A DNA stretch of 64,000 bases from the NCBI GenBank assembly GCA_052146815.1, contig JBKQMG010000194.1, forward strand, positions 34,081 through 98,080, in the 5' to 3' direction. The translations under genes were made by a program, and so were the position numbers. Source of the stretch: DATJZH01 sp052146815 (lineage in GTDB: Bacteria > Actinomycetota > Actinomycetes > Streptosporangiales > Streptosporangiaceae). Shown in pieces: positions 24,227 through 33,859 of this stretch (its first letter is position 1; the number at the start of each line of letters is the position of its first letter). A model generated the notes under the pieces. It saw only the letters and a list, made by a program, of their open reading frames with translations. It had not been told where the DNA came from and did not search any database.

Positions 24227-26966
24227 TCAGATCGTGACCTCCAGCCGCGTGTCAGGGCCGCCGGCCGGATGCAGGTCCACGGCCTCGACCCGGCCCGCCA
24301 GCCGCACGTCGCGCAGCACGGCGGCCAGCGCGTCAAGCTGATCCGCGGGCCCGCTCGCCGACAGGCGCCGCACCGGGGCCCGCATCGGCAGCTGCGCCTG
24401 CGATTTTGCCTTCCTGATCGACGCGATCGCCGCCGAGGCCGCGTCGAGTGCGGCGTCGTCCGGGCCGCCGAGTGCCCGCAGTTCGGCCGCGTCGGGCCAG
24501 GCGGCCAGGTGAACAGAGCCGTCCTGGCCAGGCTGGCGCCAGGACCAGGCCTCCTCCGTCACGAAAGGCAGGAATGGCGCAAAAAGCCGCAGCACCGTCA
24601 GCAGCGCGGTGCGTAGCGTGGCGATGGCTGACCCGGCCGCAGCCTCGCCCTGCTCGCCGTAGGCCCTGGGCTTCACCAGCTCCAGGTAGTCGTCGCAGAA
24701 CAGCCAGAAGAACCGCTCGGTCAGCTCCAGCGCCAGCGCGTGATCGTAGGACTCGAAGGCGGTGCTGCACTGCTCAGCCACCCCGGCGAGCCGGTGCAGC
24801 AGGGCGCGGTCGAGCGGCTCGGTGATCAGGCCCGCCCCGGCGGCCGCGCCTATGCCGAGCACGAACTTGCTCGCGTTGAGGATCTTCACCGCCAGCCGCC
24901 GGCCGATCTTCAGCTGCGCCGGGTCGAAGGCCGTGTCGACGCCCAGGCGCGCGCTGGCCGCCCAGTAGCGAACCGCGTCCGAGCCGTAATCGCGCAGCAT
25001 GTCCATCGGCGTCACCACGTTGCCGGCCGACTTGGACATCTTCTTGCGGTCCGGGTCGAGGATCCAGCCGGAGATGGCCACGTGCCGCCACGGGAGCCTC
25101 CGGTGTTCAAGATGCGAACGCAGCACCGCGTAGAACAGCCAGGTCCTGATGATCTCGTGCGCCTGCGGCCGCATGTCCATCGGGAACACCCGGCCGAACA
25201 GGTCGTCATCGATGCTCCAGCCGCCGGCGATCTGCGGGGTGAGCGACGCCGTCGCCCAGGTGTCCATCACATCGGGGTCCGCGGTGAAGCCGCCGGGCCT
25301 GCCTCGCTGGTCTTCCTGGTAGCCGGGCGGCACATCGGCGGCCGGGTCGACCGGCAGCATCTGGTCCGGGGCGGCAACAGGGGAGTCCAGCCGCGGCTGC
25401 CCGTCGTCGCCGACCGGGTACCAGACCGGGATCGGCACGCCGAAGAAGCGCTGCCTGCTGATCAGCCAGTCGCCCGCGAGGCCGCCGACCCAGTTCTCGT
25501 ACCGGGACAGCATGTGCGGCGGGTGCCAGGCCAGCTCCCGGCCCCGGCGCTGCAGCGTCTCGCGCAGCTCCGGATCCCGGCCGCCGTTCCTGATGTACCA
25601 CTGGCGGGTCGTCACGATTTCCAGCGGCCGGTCGCCCTTCTCGTAGAACTTCACCGGGTGCGTCATCGGCTCCGGGTCGCCGCGCAGCGCCCCGGCCTCG
25701 CGCAGCAGCCCGGTCATCGTCTCTCTGGCTGCCTTCGCCGTCTGGCCCGCCAGCTGCTGGTAGGCGCGCTGCCCGTCCTTGGCGCTGATCCAGGCCGGGA
25801 TCTCGCCGGCCATCCTGCCGTCGCGCCCGATGACGGGTCGGGTCGCGAGCTGCAGCTCGCGCCACCAGATGACGTCGGTGGTATCGCCGAACGTGCAGAC
25901 CATGACGAGGCCAGTCCCCTTCGCGGGGTCTGCCAGCCGGTGAGCGAGCACCGGCACCACCGCGCCGAACAGCGGTGTCCGCGCCATGGTCCCGATCAGG
26001 CCCGCGTACCGCGCGTCGTCGGGATGAGCGACCAGCGCCACGCAGGCAGCCAGCAGTTCCGGCCTGGTGGTCGCGACCACCAGCTCGGCCCCCGCACCCT
26101 CGCCGCCCTCCCGGGGCCGGGTGTCCCGGGAGCCGCTGTCCCCGGGCCTGCTGTCCCCGGGCCTGCTGTCCCGGGGGCCGCGGTCCGGCGGGCCGGCGGA
26201 CTGGGTGTCGAGCGGGAACGCGATCCGCCAGTACGCGCCGGGCACCTCCCGTTCCTCAAGCTCAGCCTGGGCCACCGCCGTCCTGAACGTCACGTCCCAC
26301 AGCGCCGGGCCCTGCGCCGAGTACGCCTCGCCGCGGGCCAGGTTGCGCAGGAAGGCTCGCTGGGAGACGGTCCGCGAGCGCTCGTCGATGGTCTGGTACC
26401 TGGTGTCCCAGTCGACGGACAGGCCGAGCCGGCGCCAGGCCTCTTCGTAGGCCTGCTCGTCGAGGCCGGTGAGCTGCAGGCAGAATTCGACGAAATTCCG
26501 CCGCGACACCGGCAGCTGATCGCGCGGCGGCATGGCCTTGCCGTCGGGCCGCGGCCCCGGCGGCGTCAGGCCGGGCTGGTAAGCGAGCTCGGGATCACAG
26601 CGGACGCCGAAATAGTTCTGCACCCGTCGTTCGGTGGGCAGCCCGTTGTCGTCCCAGCCGATCGGGTAGAAGACGGACTTGCCGCGCATCCGCCAGAACC
26701 GGGCCACCGTGTCGGTGTGAGTGAACGAGAAAACGTGCCCGAGGTGCAGGGAGCCGCTGACGGTGAGCGGGGGAGTGTCGATCGCGAAGACGCCATCGCG
26801 CCCGCGGGTCCGGTCAAACTTGTACTACACGTGCCTCTTCCCACCGATGTGACCACTTGTCCTCGATACCGTCCAGGACGGGCCGGTCGGGCACCACGGA
26901 AGAGTGACGCGTCGCCGCTGGCGTCGCGCTCGCCTGTGGGGCGCTGCGGCGGGGGTCGCGGCTCAT
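24227..26966 (-). CDS. valS: Valine-tRNA ligase with an apparent +1 frameshift near the N-terminus
   Basis: Class I synthetase that charges tRNA-Val and edits threonine. Catalytic motifs are present: HLGH (HIGH) in SGSLHLGHVFS, and KMSKS in DRKKMSKSAGNV. The C-terminal anticodon-binding and coiled-coil parts are present. The reading frame from ATG 26966 (MSRDPRR, then DKWSHRWEEAR) meets TGA near 26818 because of one extra base around 26822-26826. In the other frame the protein continues YKFDRTRGRDGVFAIDTPP. Removing one base gives about 912 residues, typical for actinobacteria. The CP1 editing domain carries a Pro/Gly/Asp/Arg repeat insertion not usual in ValS. Since valS is normally essential, the shift is an error, recoding or a second copy exists. 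Confidence 0.85.
26121..26195 (-). repeat. Five 15-bp units in the valS editing domain
   Basis: Units begin at 26121, 26136, 26151, 26166 and 26181; the second and third are identical. In the valS frame they read GDSRP-like pentapeptides just before ATTRPEL, the entry to the editing site. The insertion keeps frame. Confidence 0.85.
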
Positions 26967-26998
26967 GCACTGATCGTACTCACCCGCTGCCGGCAGTG

Positions 26999-27589
26999 CT
27001 AACCCATTGACTTCGCGCCGTCCAGGGCCTCGCGGATGATGTCGGCATGCCCGGCGTGCTGCGCGGTTTCGGCGATCACGTGCAGGATGACCCGCCGGGC
27101 TGACCAGCGCGCCCCGCGCTCGAACCACGGAGCATCGGGCAGCGGATGCGCGGCGTCCAGGTCGGGCAGCGTCGCCAGCAGTCCCTCGGTCTCGTGCGCT
27201 ACCTGCTCGTAGTCCGCGAGCAGGCCGGCTACTGTCTCGCCCGGCAGCATGCAGAACCGCGCTGACCAGTCGCCGGCCGCCGCATCGCCGGCGCCCGCAT
27301 CGCCGGCCGCCGCATCGCCGGGCCAGGCCATCGCCGACGGGCCCTCCCGGATAAATCTCATCCACTGCCGCTCGGTGGCGGTCACGTGCTTGACCAGCCC
27401 GCCCAGGCACAGTTCGCTGACTGTCGTGCGCCGGGCGGCCTGCTCGTCGGTGAGGTCGCGAAGAGTGAAGCGGAGGAAGTACCGCTGCTTCGCCAGCGCG
27501 GCCCGCAGGTCGGCGCGCTCACCGGTCGCGGTGTGCTCAGCTGGCGTTCCCGTAGCGTCCGCTGGTGCTGCCTGCTGGGATCCGGCCAT
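26999..27589 (-). CDS. DinB family protein (DUF664)
   Basis: 196-residue four-helix-bundle protein of the DinB/DUF664 family, related to mycothiol- and bacillithiol-dependent transferases. Visible features: LRFTLRDLTDEQAAR, LVKHVTATERQWMRF and the C-terminal LHVIAETAQHAGHADIIRE with the His residues expected to bind metal. GGAGGATCAC before ATG 27589 is an excellent ribosome site. An Ala/Gly/Asp repeat occurs near residue 95. It is 32 bp upstream of valS on the same strand and divergent from the aldo/keto reductase. Confidence 0.88.
   Translation of the reverse strand: MAGSQQAAPADATGTPAEHTATGERADLRAALAKQRYFLRFTLRDLTDEQAARRTTVSELCLGGLVKHVTATERQWMRFIREGPSAMAWPGDAAAGDAGAGDAAAGDWSARFCMLPGETVAGLLADYEQVAHETEGLLATLPDLDAAHPLPDAPWFERGARWSARRVILHVIAETAQHAGHADIIREALDGAKSMG
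27271..27315 (-). repeat. Three 15-bp units inside the DinB-like gene
   Basis: Units at 27271, 27286 and 27301; the first and third are identical and the middle differs at two or three bases. They encode GDAAA/GDAGA pentapeptides in a loop between helices. Confidence 0.9.
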
Positions 27590-27739
27590 GTGATCCTCCG
27601 TGGGTCGACGGGTGTCAGGTGTGTGATGAACGCTGCCTGCCGTGAGCCGGCGCCGGGCTGCGTCGACGGCGCCAGCACAGACTGTAGGACCGGGGTCCGA
27701 CAATCCGACGGCACTGCAGGCGTCGTTAGGGTGGAAAGC

Positions 27740-28765
<1,026 letters not shown>

Positions 28766-28802
28766 CCCGTGCCGGCGGCTGGCCTCGCCCGCCATCGGCG
28801 CA

Positions 28803-28833
28803 GCCGCGGGCCCGGCGCTGCCGGGCCCGCGGC
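28803..28833. terminator. Strong bidirectional terminator hairpin
   Basis: Perfect 14-bp stem (arms beginning GCCGCGGGCCCGGC) with a 3-nt loop, between the convergent aldo/keto reductase and PRC-barrel genes. There is no T tract; stem strength alone is typical of actinomycete terminators. Confidence 0.8.
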
Positions 28834-28848
28834 GGGGCGGGGCGGGGT

Positions 28849-29208
28849 CTACTCGTGCTCGCGCTTCCAGTGCGGGCGCCCGAATATCCGGCCGAGGGTG
28901 TCGTGCAGGTTATGGCCGGAATCGGCGAGCGCGTCGACCCGGTACACCGGCGGCCCTTCAGGCGGCGGCAGCGCCGAGGCCTGCGAGTCGTCGACGCTGC
29001 ACTGGATCGAGCTCCTCGTGATCCGCTGGACCCGGTCGGCGTCGATGAAGCGCAGTCCCGCGGAGGTCGCGATCACCAGGCCGTCGAACACGTCGAGTTC
29101 GGGCACCTCCAGCACATGCTCGAGCCGGCCGATCTCAGTGCCGGAAGAGGAGAGGACAGGCGTGCCGGGCAGCGCTGCCTCGTAAGAGATGGCCGTATCG
29201 TCAGTCAT
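28849..29208 (-). CDS. PRC-barrel domain protein
   Basis: 119 residues. The PRC-barrel-like part is residues 10-60: PGTPVLSSSGTEIGRLEHVLEV, then DVFDGLVIATSAGLRFIDADRV. These small beta-barrels bind RNA-processing or photosystem partners in other bacteria, but many actinobacterial ones are of unknown role. ATG 29208 has AGGAT upstream. The tail is Pro- and His-rich. Confidence 0.75.
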   Translation of the reverse strand: MTDDTAISYEAALPGTPVLSSSGTEIGRLEHVLEVPELDVFDGLVIATSAGLRFIDADRVQRITRSSIQCSVDDSQASALPPPEGPPVYRVDALADSGHNLHDTLGRIFGRPHWKREHE

Positions 29209-29312
29209 GTCGGCATCCTGTCGCTTCGCCGGGCGGCCCGGCCGCGGGACCGCATACGCGGGAAAACGTACCACCGGGCCGGCGGACAGGCGCAGAACTG
29301 GCACGGAGGTGA

Positions 29313-29642
29313 TTGAGCGTGGCCGCTGGCGCAGCACCTGAGATCAGCATCACCCGCGATCCCGATCCGCAGGTGGGCTTCGGCGGCGGCGGCCCGCATT
29401 TCTGCCTGGGCCGCCATCTCGCCGCCCTGGAGCTGCGGCTCCTCTTCGATGCCCTGGCCACCCGGATGCCCGACCTGGCCCTGGGCGGCGAGCCGCGCTG
29501 CCTGCGGCCTAACTTTCTCAGTGGCATCAAGCAGATGCCAGTGTGCCAGGCTCGCGGCCGGCAGATCAGGGCTGGTCGGCTGGCGCGACGGGCAGCGCGC
29601 TCGCTGGCCATTGAGCGTGCCAGCGTCCACCCTCGCGGGTGA
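29313..29642 (+). pseudogene. Cytochrome P450 C-terminal remnant
   Basis: Only the heme-binding end of a P450 is left: ITRDPDPQVGFGG, then GGPHFCLGRHLA (the FxxGxHxCxG loop with the ligand Cys), LRLLFDALATRMPDL and FLSGIKQMPV, the usual C-terminus. More than 300 residues of the enzyme (helices A-K) are absent, and the frame runs on beyond the natural end. It is the plus-strand part of a 1.1-kb patch of remnants. Confidence 0.85.
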
Positions 29643-29689
29643 GGGGGAAGGCGACGGCATGCGGAAGCGGGGCTCCCCATAGGGCCGGC

Positions 29690-30029
29690 ACGAGCCAGGC
29701 TTTCAGCACCTGGGCTGCGAGCAGGCGGGTCGCTGGGTCGGTAGCGCCTTCCTGGCTGCCGAGAGCCACCTCGCAGAGGGGCGGGTATCACGTGTGACCT
29801 CCAGGTCAAGCTGCCCGGCGATGATGGCGGCTGTCTGCCGGGACCGGACGGCGCTGCTGGCATAGATCATCCCGGCGTGCTCGTCACGCAGCAGGCCCGC
29901 GATGACGGCGGCCTTCCTGCGGGCGCTGCCGGTCAGGCGCGCGGCAGGCAGGGCGCCAGCCTGCTGCCTGACCACGTTGCGTGACTCGGCATGGCGCAGG
30001 CGGATCAGTCGGGCGGTGCCGGCTTTCAC
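29690..30029 (-). pseudogene. Histidine phosphatase remnant
   Basis: Starts KAGTARLIRLRHAESRN (phosphohistidine His in RHAES) and continues IYASSAVRSRQTAAIIAGQL, the second phosphatase motif. After a frameshift near 29775 it goes on as EVALGSQEGATDP and VLKAWLV. The C-terminal half with the second catalytic His is missing. Its start overlaps the end of the methyltransferase remnant, suggesting a former operon. Confidence 0.8.
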
Positions 30030-30410
30030 CGGCCAGCAGGAAGGCCTGCTGCGTCTTTTCGGGGAAGTCGCCGTCGCCATCAGGCTCACGCGGCAGCCGG
30101 GCACGGACCACCAGCCCGGCCTGTTCCAGCAGCCCGGCGACACGGTCCGGCTGCCGCCGGTGAAAGTCCAGCGAGACCGGGTGACCGAGTGCCTCTGTCA
30201 GGTGCCGAAACTCGTCGCCTGCCTGGAACGCCAGCTGCACCAGACCCGCCCGGAGCCAGCACCCGGCAGAACTCAGCGAAGGTCTCCGGCAGCCGCTCTT
30301 GCGGGATATGGATGATCGAGTACCAGGCCAGGACACCGCCGAGGGCGCCGTCCGGCAGATCCAGAGCCAGCATTGAGCCCACCTCGAACCACGGTCGCGG
30401 ATGCGACTGC
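30028..30410 (-). pseudogene. SAM-dependent methyltransferase remnant
   Basis: C-terminal half of a class I methyltransferase read in two frames: WFEVGSMLALDLPDGALGG, WYSIIHIPQERLPETFAEF and RVLAPGG, then a frameshift near 30248 and VQLAFQAGDEFRHLTEALGH, REPDGDGDFPEKTQQAFLLA. The SAM motif I and N-terminus are gone. Same strand and order as the histidine phosphatase remnant. Confidence 0.8.
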
Positions 30411-30495
30411 GTCCCTAACAGCGGCGCGGCGATGCCGGCGCGCCAGATTGAGCCCCGCCGGCCGCCGACGCCGCGGGGCTGGCATGATCGGGCCT

Positions 30496-30855
30496 ATGAC
30501 CGTGGTGAAGATCAACGCGATAACAGTGCCGCCGGATAGCGGCGATGAGCTAGCGCGCCGGTTCGCCGCACGCGCCGGCGCGGTCGACAGCCAGGACGGC
30601 TTCGAGGGCTTCGAGCTGCTGAAGCCCGCCGATGAGCGGACCACCTGGCTTGTGGTGACGCGGTGGCGGGATGAGGCGTCCTTCCAGGCGTGGCTGAACT
30701 CGCCGGCGTTCGGGCAAGGGCACCGCTCAGCGGCCGAGCGTAGCGGCGGCCCAGCGCCTGGACCCGTCGGCGTCAGCAGCGAGCTGTGGTCCTACGAGGT
30801 GGCCGGCGGCTCGCCGGGTGCAGGCGCAGGCGCCCCCGAGCCGCCTCGGCACTAG
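30496..30855 (+). CDS. MhuD-like heme-degrading monooxygenase (antibiotic biosynthesis monooxygenase fold)
   Basis: 119 residues, very close in layout to mycobacterial MhuD, which opens heme to mycobilin and frees iron: VVKINAITVP at the N-terminus with Asn7, and FQAWLNSPAFGQGHRS carrying Trp66 and His76, matching the MhuD residues Asn7, Trp66 and His75. The ferredoxin-like fold forms a dimer. A Gly/Ala/Pro tail is extra. Its stop overlaps that of the convergent DAO gene by a few bases. Function as a heme oxygenase is inferred from these residues. Confidence 0.85.
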   Translation: MTVVKINAITVPPDSGDELARRFAARAGAVDSQDGFEGFELLKPADERTTWLVVTRWRDEASFQAWLNSPAFGQGHRSAAERSGGPAPGPVGVSSELWSYEVAGGSPGAGAGAPEPPRH

Positions 30856-32009
30856 CAGCGGCGCTCACGAAGCGGGTCGAAAGGCGCGAGGTCAATCGGC
30901 TGCGGCAGGCCCAGCGCCGCCCGGGCGGCGCTGGCGCCGGCGTAGGGACCCATGGTCAGGCCGGTGGCGCCGAGGCCAGTGGCCACGATCAGGCCGTCCA
31001 CACCGGCCACCGGGCCGAGCAGCGGCAGGCTGTCCGGGCCAGCCGGCCGGAATCCCACCCTGGTCTCGAGGTACGTGGCGGCCGCCAGGCCCGGTGCTAC
31101 GGCCAGTGCGTGCTCGAGCACCTCGGCCAGGCCGCCAGGCGTCACGCGGTAGTCGAAGCCCGAGCCAGTCTCCCTGGTGGCGCCCGCCACGACCCTGGAG
31201 TCGTCGAACGCCAGCAGGTAATGATCTCCGGCCGGCAGCACCACGGGCCAGCGGCTCGTATCAGCGGGGGCAAGCGAGAAGTGGGCGATCTGCCCCCGCT
31301 GCGGTGAGACGGCGACGGTAACTCCGGCGGGCTCCGCGAAAGCCCTGGTCCATGCGCCGGCCGCGGCGACCACGGCGTCGGCCTCGATGAGCTGCCCGTT
31401 CACGACCACGCCGGCGGCGCGGCCGAGGCGGCAGGCGAGCCGGGCGGTGCCGGCGACCGTGACGGCTCCTCTGGCCCCCGCCGCCCGGAGCAGGGCGGCG
31501 GCGAGCAGCCGGCCGTCGACCCGGGCCGCCCCGCTGACGTAGACGGCAGTTCCGTCCCGCGGGGCAGTGCCGTCGCCCGGGGCTGCGGCAGTGGTCTCCG
31601 CGCGCAGCGGCGGGAAAAGCTCGCGGGCCTCAGCCTGCGCCAGCACCCGGATGTCGCCTATCTCCGGGGCGGCGGCGCGGCGTTCCAGCAGCCGCCGCCT
31701 GACCCGCTGGACGTCGTCGTCGCAGTCAGCGAGGTAAAGGGCGCCGACCTGCCGGTACCCGGCGTCACCCGCGCCGGCCGCGGCGAGCTCCCCGATCAGG
31801 CGCGGATAGTCACGCGCGGCCGCGGCAGCAAAGGCATACCAGAGCGGATCGTCGGCGTGGGATGCCCACGGGGACACGATGCCCGCGCCGGCCGCGGTCG
31901 CCTGGCCCGGCAGCCCGGCCTCGACCATCACCACGTCCGCGCCAAGGCAGCTGGCGGTGTAGGCGCAGCTGGCTCCCACCACCCCTGACCCCACCACGAT
32001 CACCCGCAC
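30852..32009 (-). CDS. FAD-dependent D-amino acid/glycine oxidase-type oxidoreductase
   Basis: DAO-family enzyme of 385 residues. The Rossmann motif VIVVGSGVVGASCAY is at the very N-terminus, GLPGQATAAGAGIVSPWAS binds FAD, and ETRVGFRPAGPDSLPLLGPV and ATGLGATGLTMGP form the C-terminal FAD lid. GTG 32009 is chosen because it directly begins the Rossmann strand and has AAGGAGGGT in front. Substrate unknown; the family includes D-amino acid dehydrogenases and sarcosine oxidases. Confidence 0.88.
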   Translation of the reverse strand: MRVIVVGSGVVGASCAYTASCLGADVVMVEAGLPGQATAAGAGIVSPWASHADDPLWYAFAAAAARDYPRLIGELAAAGAGDAGYRQVGALYLADCDDDVQRVRRRLLERRAAAPEIGDIRVLAQAEARELFPPLRAETTAAAPGDGTAPRDGTAVYVSGAARVDGRLLAAALLRAAGARGAVTVAGTARLACRLGRAAGVVVNGQLIEADAVVAAAGAWTRAFAEPAGVTVAVSPQRGQIAHFSLAPADTSRWPVVLPAGDHYLLAFDDSRVVAGATRETGSGFDYRVTPGGLAEVLEHALAVAPGLAAATYLETRVGFRPAGPDSLPLLGPVAGVDGLIVATGLGATGLTMGPYAGASAARAALGLPQPIDLAPFDPLRERRC

Positions 32010-32095
32010 GGCACCCTCCTTCGCCGCCCGCCATTCGATCACACCGGGCCGGCCCGGCGGCGCGGGCACGGGCGGCCGTCAGGCAGCATGAAGAG

Positions 32096-33031
32096 GTGAC
32101 CCAGGCAGATCTGATTCAGGCGGAGCTGATTCAGGCAGGGCAGGCTCAGGGGGCGCAGGCCGCCTCGCCTGCGGCGGCCGCCGGCCCGAGCGCAGACTCG
32201 CTCGCGGTCCTGGCTGACCTGGTCACCGCCGGCGGCGTGGTGATCCTCAGCGGCGCCGGGCTCTCCACCGAGTCCGGGATTCCGGACTACCGGGGCCCGA
32301 GCGGCCTGGCGCGGCGGGCCGAGCCGATGACCTATGAGACCTTTACCGCGACCGCTGCGGCGCGTCAGCGGTACTGGGCCCGCAGCCACCAGGGCTGGCG
32401 GCATATCGCCCGGGCCGTCCCGAATGCGGGTCATCGCGCGGTGGCCGAGCTTGAGCGCCGCGGCCTGGTGACCGCTATCATCACTCAGAACATCGACGGC
32501 CTGCATCAGGCCGCCGGCGCGCGCGAGGTCGTGGAGCTGCACGGGGGCCTGGACCGCGTCCTGTGTCTCGGCTGCGGAGAGCGGACCTCCCGCGCGGAAC
32601 TCGATCGCCGGCTGCGCGCGGCGAACCCCGGCTGGGAGGCGCACGCGGCCAGCATCAGCCCCGACGGCGACGCGGTGCTGACCGATGAGCAGACGGCCGG
32701 GTTCGAGGTCGTCGGGTGCGTGAGCTGCGGGGGGCTGCTGAAGCCCGATGTCGTGTTCTTCGGGGAGAACGTACCGCGCCCTCGCGTCGGCGAGTGCTAC
32801 ACGCTGGTGGAGCGGGCGGGCATGCTGCTCGTCCTCGGATCGTCGCTGACTGTCATGTCCGGGTACCGGTTCGTCCGCCAGGCCGCGAAGCTCGCGATCC
32901 CCGTCGCGATCATCAACCAGGGGAAGACCCGCGGTGACGCGCTGGCCCGGCTGATCGTCGACGCCCCGCTGGGCCAGGCGCTCATCGCGGTGGCGCGCCG
33001 CGCCGACGGGATAGGCCCCGATCTTGCCTAA
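32096..33031 (+). CDS. NAD-dependent protein deacylase (sirtuin)
   Basis: 311-residue sirtuin. NAD-binding and catalytic motifs: ILSGAGLSTESGIPDYRGP, TQNIDGLHQAAG and ELHGGLDRVLCLGC (catalytic His); zinc is bound by CLGC and CVSC; the end GSSLTVMSGYRFV contacts NAD. Related to actinobacterial CobB2-type sirtuins. It starts at GTG 32096 with only a weak ribosome site close by. Residues 2-17 are three degenerate QADLI/QAELI/QAGQA units. Confidence 0.9.
   Translation: MTQADLIQAELIQAGQAQGAQAASPAAAAGPSADSLAVLADLVTAGGVVILSGAGLSTESGIPDYRGPSGLARRAEPMTYETFTATAAARQRYWARSHQGWRHIARAVPNAGHRAVAELERRGLVTAIITQNIDGLHQAAGAREVVELHGGLDRVLCLGCGERTSRAELDRRLRAANPGWEAHAASISPDGDAVLTDEQTAGFEVVGCVSCGGLLKPDVVFFGENVPRPRVGECYTLVERAGMLLVLGSSLTVMSGYRFVRQAAKLAIPVAIINQGKTRGDALARLIVDAPLGQALIAVARRADGIGPDLA
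32106..32150 (+). repeat. Three 15-bp units at the start of the sirtuin gene
   Basis: Units at 32106, 32121 and 32136 share a CTGATTCAGG or CTCAGG end. They encode the N-terminal pentapeptides and lie within the first 20 codons. Confidence 0.8.
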
Positions 33032-33040
33032 GATGGCCCG

Positions 33041-33859
33041 ATGCGGCGCATGAGAGGTCGGCTAGTGGATCGCCTCCGATCCCTGGCAGGCTCCCCGCTG
33101 CTGCTGCCGGCTGCCCGGCGGGCCGCCCTCGGTGTCCTCGGTGCCTGCGTGGCCGTGGTCGCGGTGCTGGCCGTGTGGTTTGCGCACCAGACGCGGCCGA
33201 GCTCGCTGGACGCGGCGGTCGACGGTCGCCTGCAGGCGGCCCTCGGCAGCCACCCGGCAGTCCTCGGCCACCTGGTCGATGCCGGTGATCCGATCCCGGT
33301 GCTTGTGGCGACCGTCGTGGTCGTCGCGTGCTGCCTCGTGATGCGCAGGTGGAAAGGAGCACTACTCGCCGCGGTGTCGGTTCCGGTGGCCAGCGCTCTC
33401 ACCGAGTTCGTGCTCAAGCCACTGGTCGACCGGACGCTGGCCGGCGGCCTGAGCTACCCCAGCGGTCACACCACCGGCGTGACCGCGCTGGCCTGCACCA
33501 TCGCCATTCTGCTGGTCAGCCCGCCGCGGTCCCGGCTGCCGGGTCTTGCCCGCGGGGTCCTCGCGATCGCTGCCCTGGCCGCGGCGGCAGCGGTCGCGGT
33601 CGCGCTCGTAGCCCTGCGATTGCACTACTTCACCGACACCGTGGGCGGAGCCGCGCTGTCCGCCGCGGTAGTCCTCGCGGTCGCGCTCAGCCTTGACGCA
33701 CTCAGCCTCCGGCGGCCCAGCCCTCGCGCGCCCGGCGGCGGCCCGCTCAGCCGTGACCCGCTCAGTTCTGACCGCCGCGCTGCGGACGGCCCCGCCACGC
33801 CCGGATCGACCAGCGAGAAAATCCCGACAGTATCGACCCGAGGCTCATCGCCGAGCTGA
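33041..33859 (+). CDS. PAP2 family membrane phosphatase
   Basis: Integral membrane lipid/undecaprenyl-pyrophosphate phosphatase-like protein, 272 residues with about six membrane helices (first LGACVAVVAVLAVWF). The three-part site is present: KPLVDRTL, the SYPSGHTTG loop, and LRLHYFTDTVGG with the catalytic His. It may act in cell-wall carrier recycling. The ~60-residue C-terminal tail is Pro/Ser/Arg-rich and overlaps the following minus-strand gene by 98 bp. Starts 9 bp after the sirtuin stop. Confidence 0.88.
   Translation: MRRMRGRLVDRLRSLAGSPLLLPAARRAALGVLGACVAVVAVLAVWFAHQTRPSSLDAAVDGRLQAALGSHPAVLGHLVDAGDPIPVLVATVVVVACCLVMRRWKGALLAAVSVPVASALTEFVLKPLVDRTLAGGLSYPSGHTTGVTALACTIAILLVSPPRSRLPGLARGVLAIAALAAAAAVAVALVALRLHYFTDTVGGAALSAAVVLAVALSLDALSLRRPSPRAPGGGPLSRDPLSSDRRAADGPATPGSTSEKIPTVSTRGSSPS

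Noticed and set aside
24227..26966. T-box or other leader control of valS
   Set aside because: The sequence upstream is the end of the DinB-like gene and a 32-bp gap; no T-box elements seen.
24740..27010. Long plus-strand open frame antisense to valS
   Set aside because: Same cause; the minus strand has HIGH and KMSKS motifs and the plus-strand translation has no recognisable domain.
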